Shown here: piece by piece, positions 63,806-64,000 of the stretch
How the letters are laid out: the number at the start of each line of letters is the position of its first letter
How positions within the stretch are numbered: the stretch's first letter is position 1
DNA from: Pusillimonas sp. UBA3987
GTDB taxonomy: Bacteria; Pseudomonadota; Gammaproteobacteria; Burkholderiales; Burkholderiaceae_B
Length of the DNA stretch: 64,000 bases
NCBI GenBank assembly: GCA_002384935.1
Contig: DGCD01000021.1
Coordinates: 122,281 to 186,280, forward strand
Reading direction: 5' to 3'
Made by a program: the position numbers and the translations under genes
The notes under the pieces: generated by a model
Told to the model about the DNA's origin: nothing
Databases searched by the model: none
Seen by the model: the letters and a program-made list of their open reading frames with translations, nothing else

Positions 63806-64000
63806 ATGCGCACTGCACGCCGTTACCTTGCCAAAGAAATCTACCGGTCCAGCATCGTTGTATTGCTGGCCCTGCTGGGTTTGTTCACCTTTTTCGCCCT
63901 CATTGAAGAGCTGGACAACGTTGGCACCAAGCTGACTTTGCTGGATCTGTTCTATCTTCAGGCATTGCAAATGCCAACCCGGCTTTACGAGCTCTTGCCT
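63806..64000 (+). CDS. lptG: LPS export system permease LptG (partial)
   Basis: The first 65 residues are seen; the gene leaves the window. MRTARRYLAKEIYRSSIVVL, then LLALLGLFTFFALIEELDNV and QALQMPTRLYELLP, match the N-terminus of LptG from beta-proteobacteria. LptF and LptG form the inner-membrane part of the LPS transporter. No lptF lies directly upstream here; mtgA does, about 100 bp away, so the pair is split or lptF lies beyond the window. Confidence 0.75.
   Translation, partial: MRTARRYLAKEIYRSSIVVLLALLGLFTFFALIEELDNVGTKLTLLDLFYLQALQMPTRLYELLP

Overview
The window is a stretch of betaproteobacterial chromosome carrying a phage-defence island. Protein similarity recalled from memory and gene order both point to the Alcaligenaceae (Bordetella/Achromobacter/Pusillimonas relatives). 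Useful markers are argC next to rpsI-rplM, accBC-prmA beside a zinc-ribbon/DUF3426 gene, mpl-yqiA-RNB-tonB-aroE-mtgA in a row, and a lysine-rich histone H1-like gene. The exact genus cannot be fixed by reading alone.

Layout. (1) 1-1591: the N-terminal part of a Tat-exported molybdenum hydroxylase large subunit on the minus strand, cut by the window edge. (2) 1592-3222: an insertion-sequence graveyard with two degenerate right ends of one ISL3-type element, a small membrane protein and an orphan gene whose start lies inside an IS end. (3) 3364-23128: a BREX phage-resistance cluster, all on the plus strand with most genes touching or overlapping: WYL regulator (brxR), BrxE-like protein, brxA, brxB, brxC, RecD-like helicase, TPR/cold-shock-like protein, pglX, Fic protein, pglZ, brxL. 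(4) 23149-24420: an apparently intact ISL3-family element just after brxL, then tRNA-Ser(GGA). (5) 24613-64000: housekeeping chromosome (riboflavin, nrdR, glyA, tyrS, peptidoglycan recycling, Fe-S, arginine, ribosomal proteins, nrdAB, acetyl-CoA carboxylase, shikimate genes, mtgA, start of lptG).

The BREX cluster has the type I core (BrxA, BrxB, BrxC, PglX, PglZ, BrxL) but departs from it in several ways. The BrxL-like AAA+ protein does not end in the expected Lon-like domain. It ends in a domain closely resembling the C-terminal phospholipase-D-like, membrane-binding domain of eukaryotic MITD1. A RecD-like helicase and a TPR protein with two C-terminal cold-shock/S1-like modules sit between brxC and pglX, coupled by 4-bp overlaps. 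A class II Fic AMP-transferase sits between pglX and pglZ, followed by operator-like repeats. A BrxE-like gene, known to me from BREX type 6, precedes brxA. Together these suggest a hybrid, largely undescribed BREX variant. The expected core logic is that PglX methylates self DNA and the BrxC/PglZ/BrxL machinery blocks unmethylated phage DNA; the extra genes probably add nucleic-acid processing, sensing and control.

ISL3 right ends lie on both sides of the island in the same orientation. In the chromosomal part the clearest regulatory element is a pair of NrdR boxes 31 bp apart upstream of nrdA; the nrdR gene itself is also in the window.
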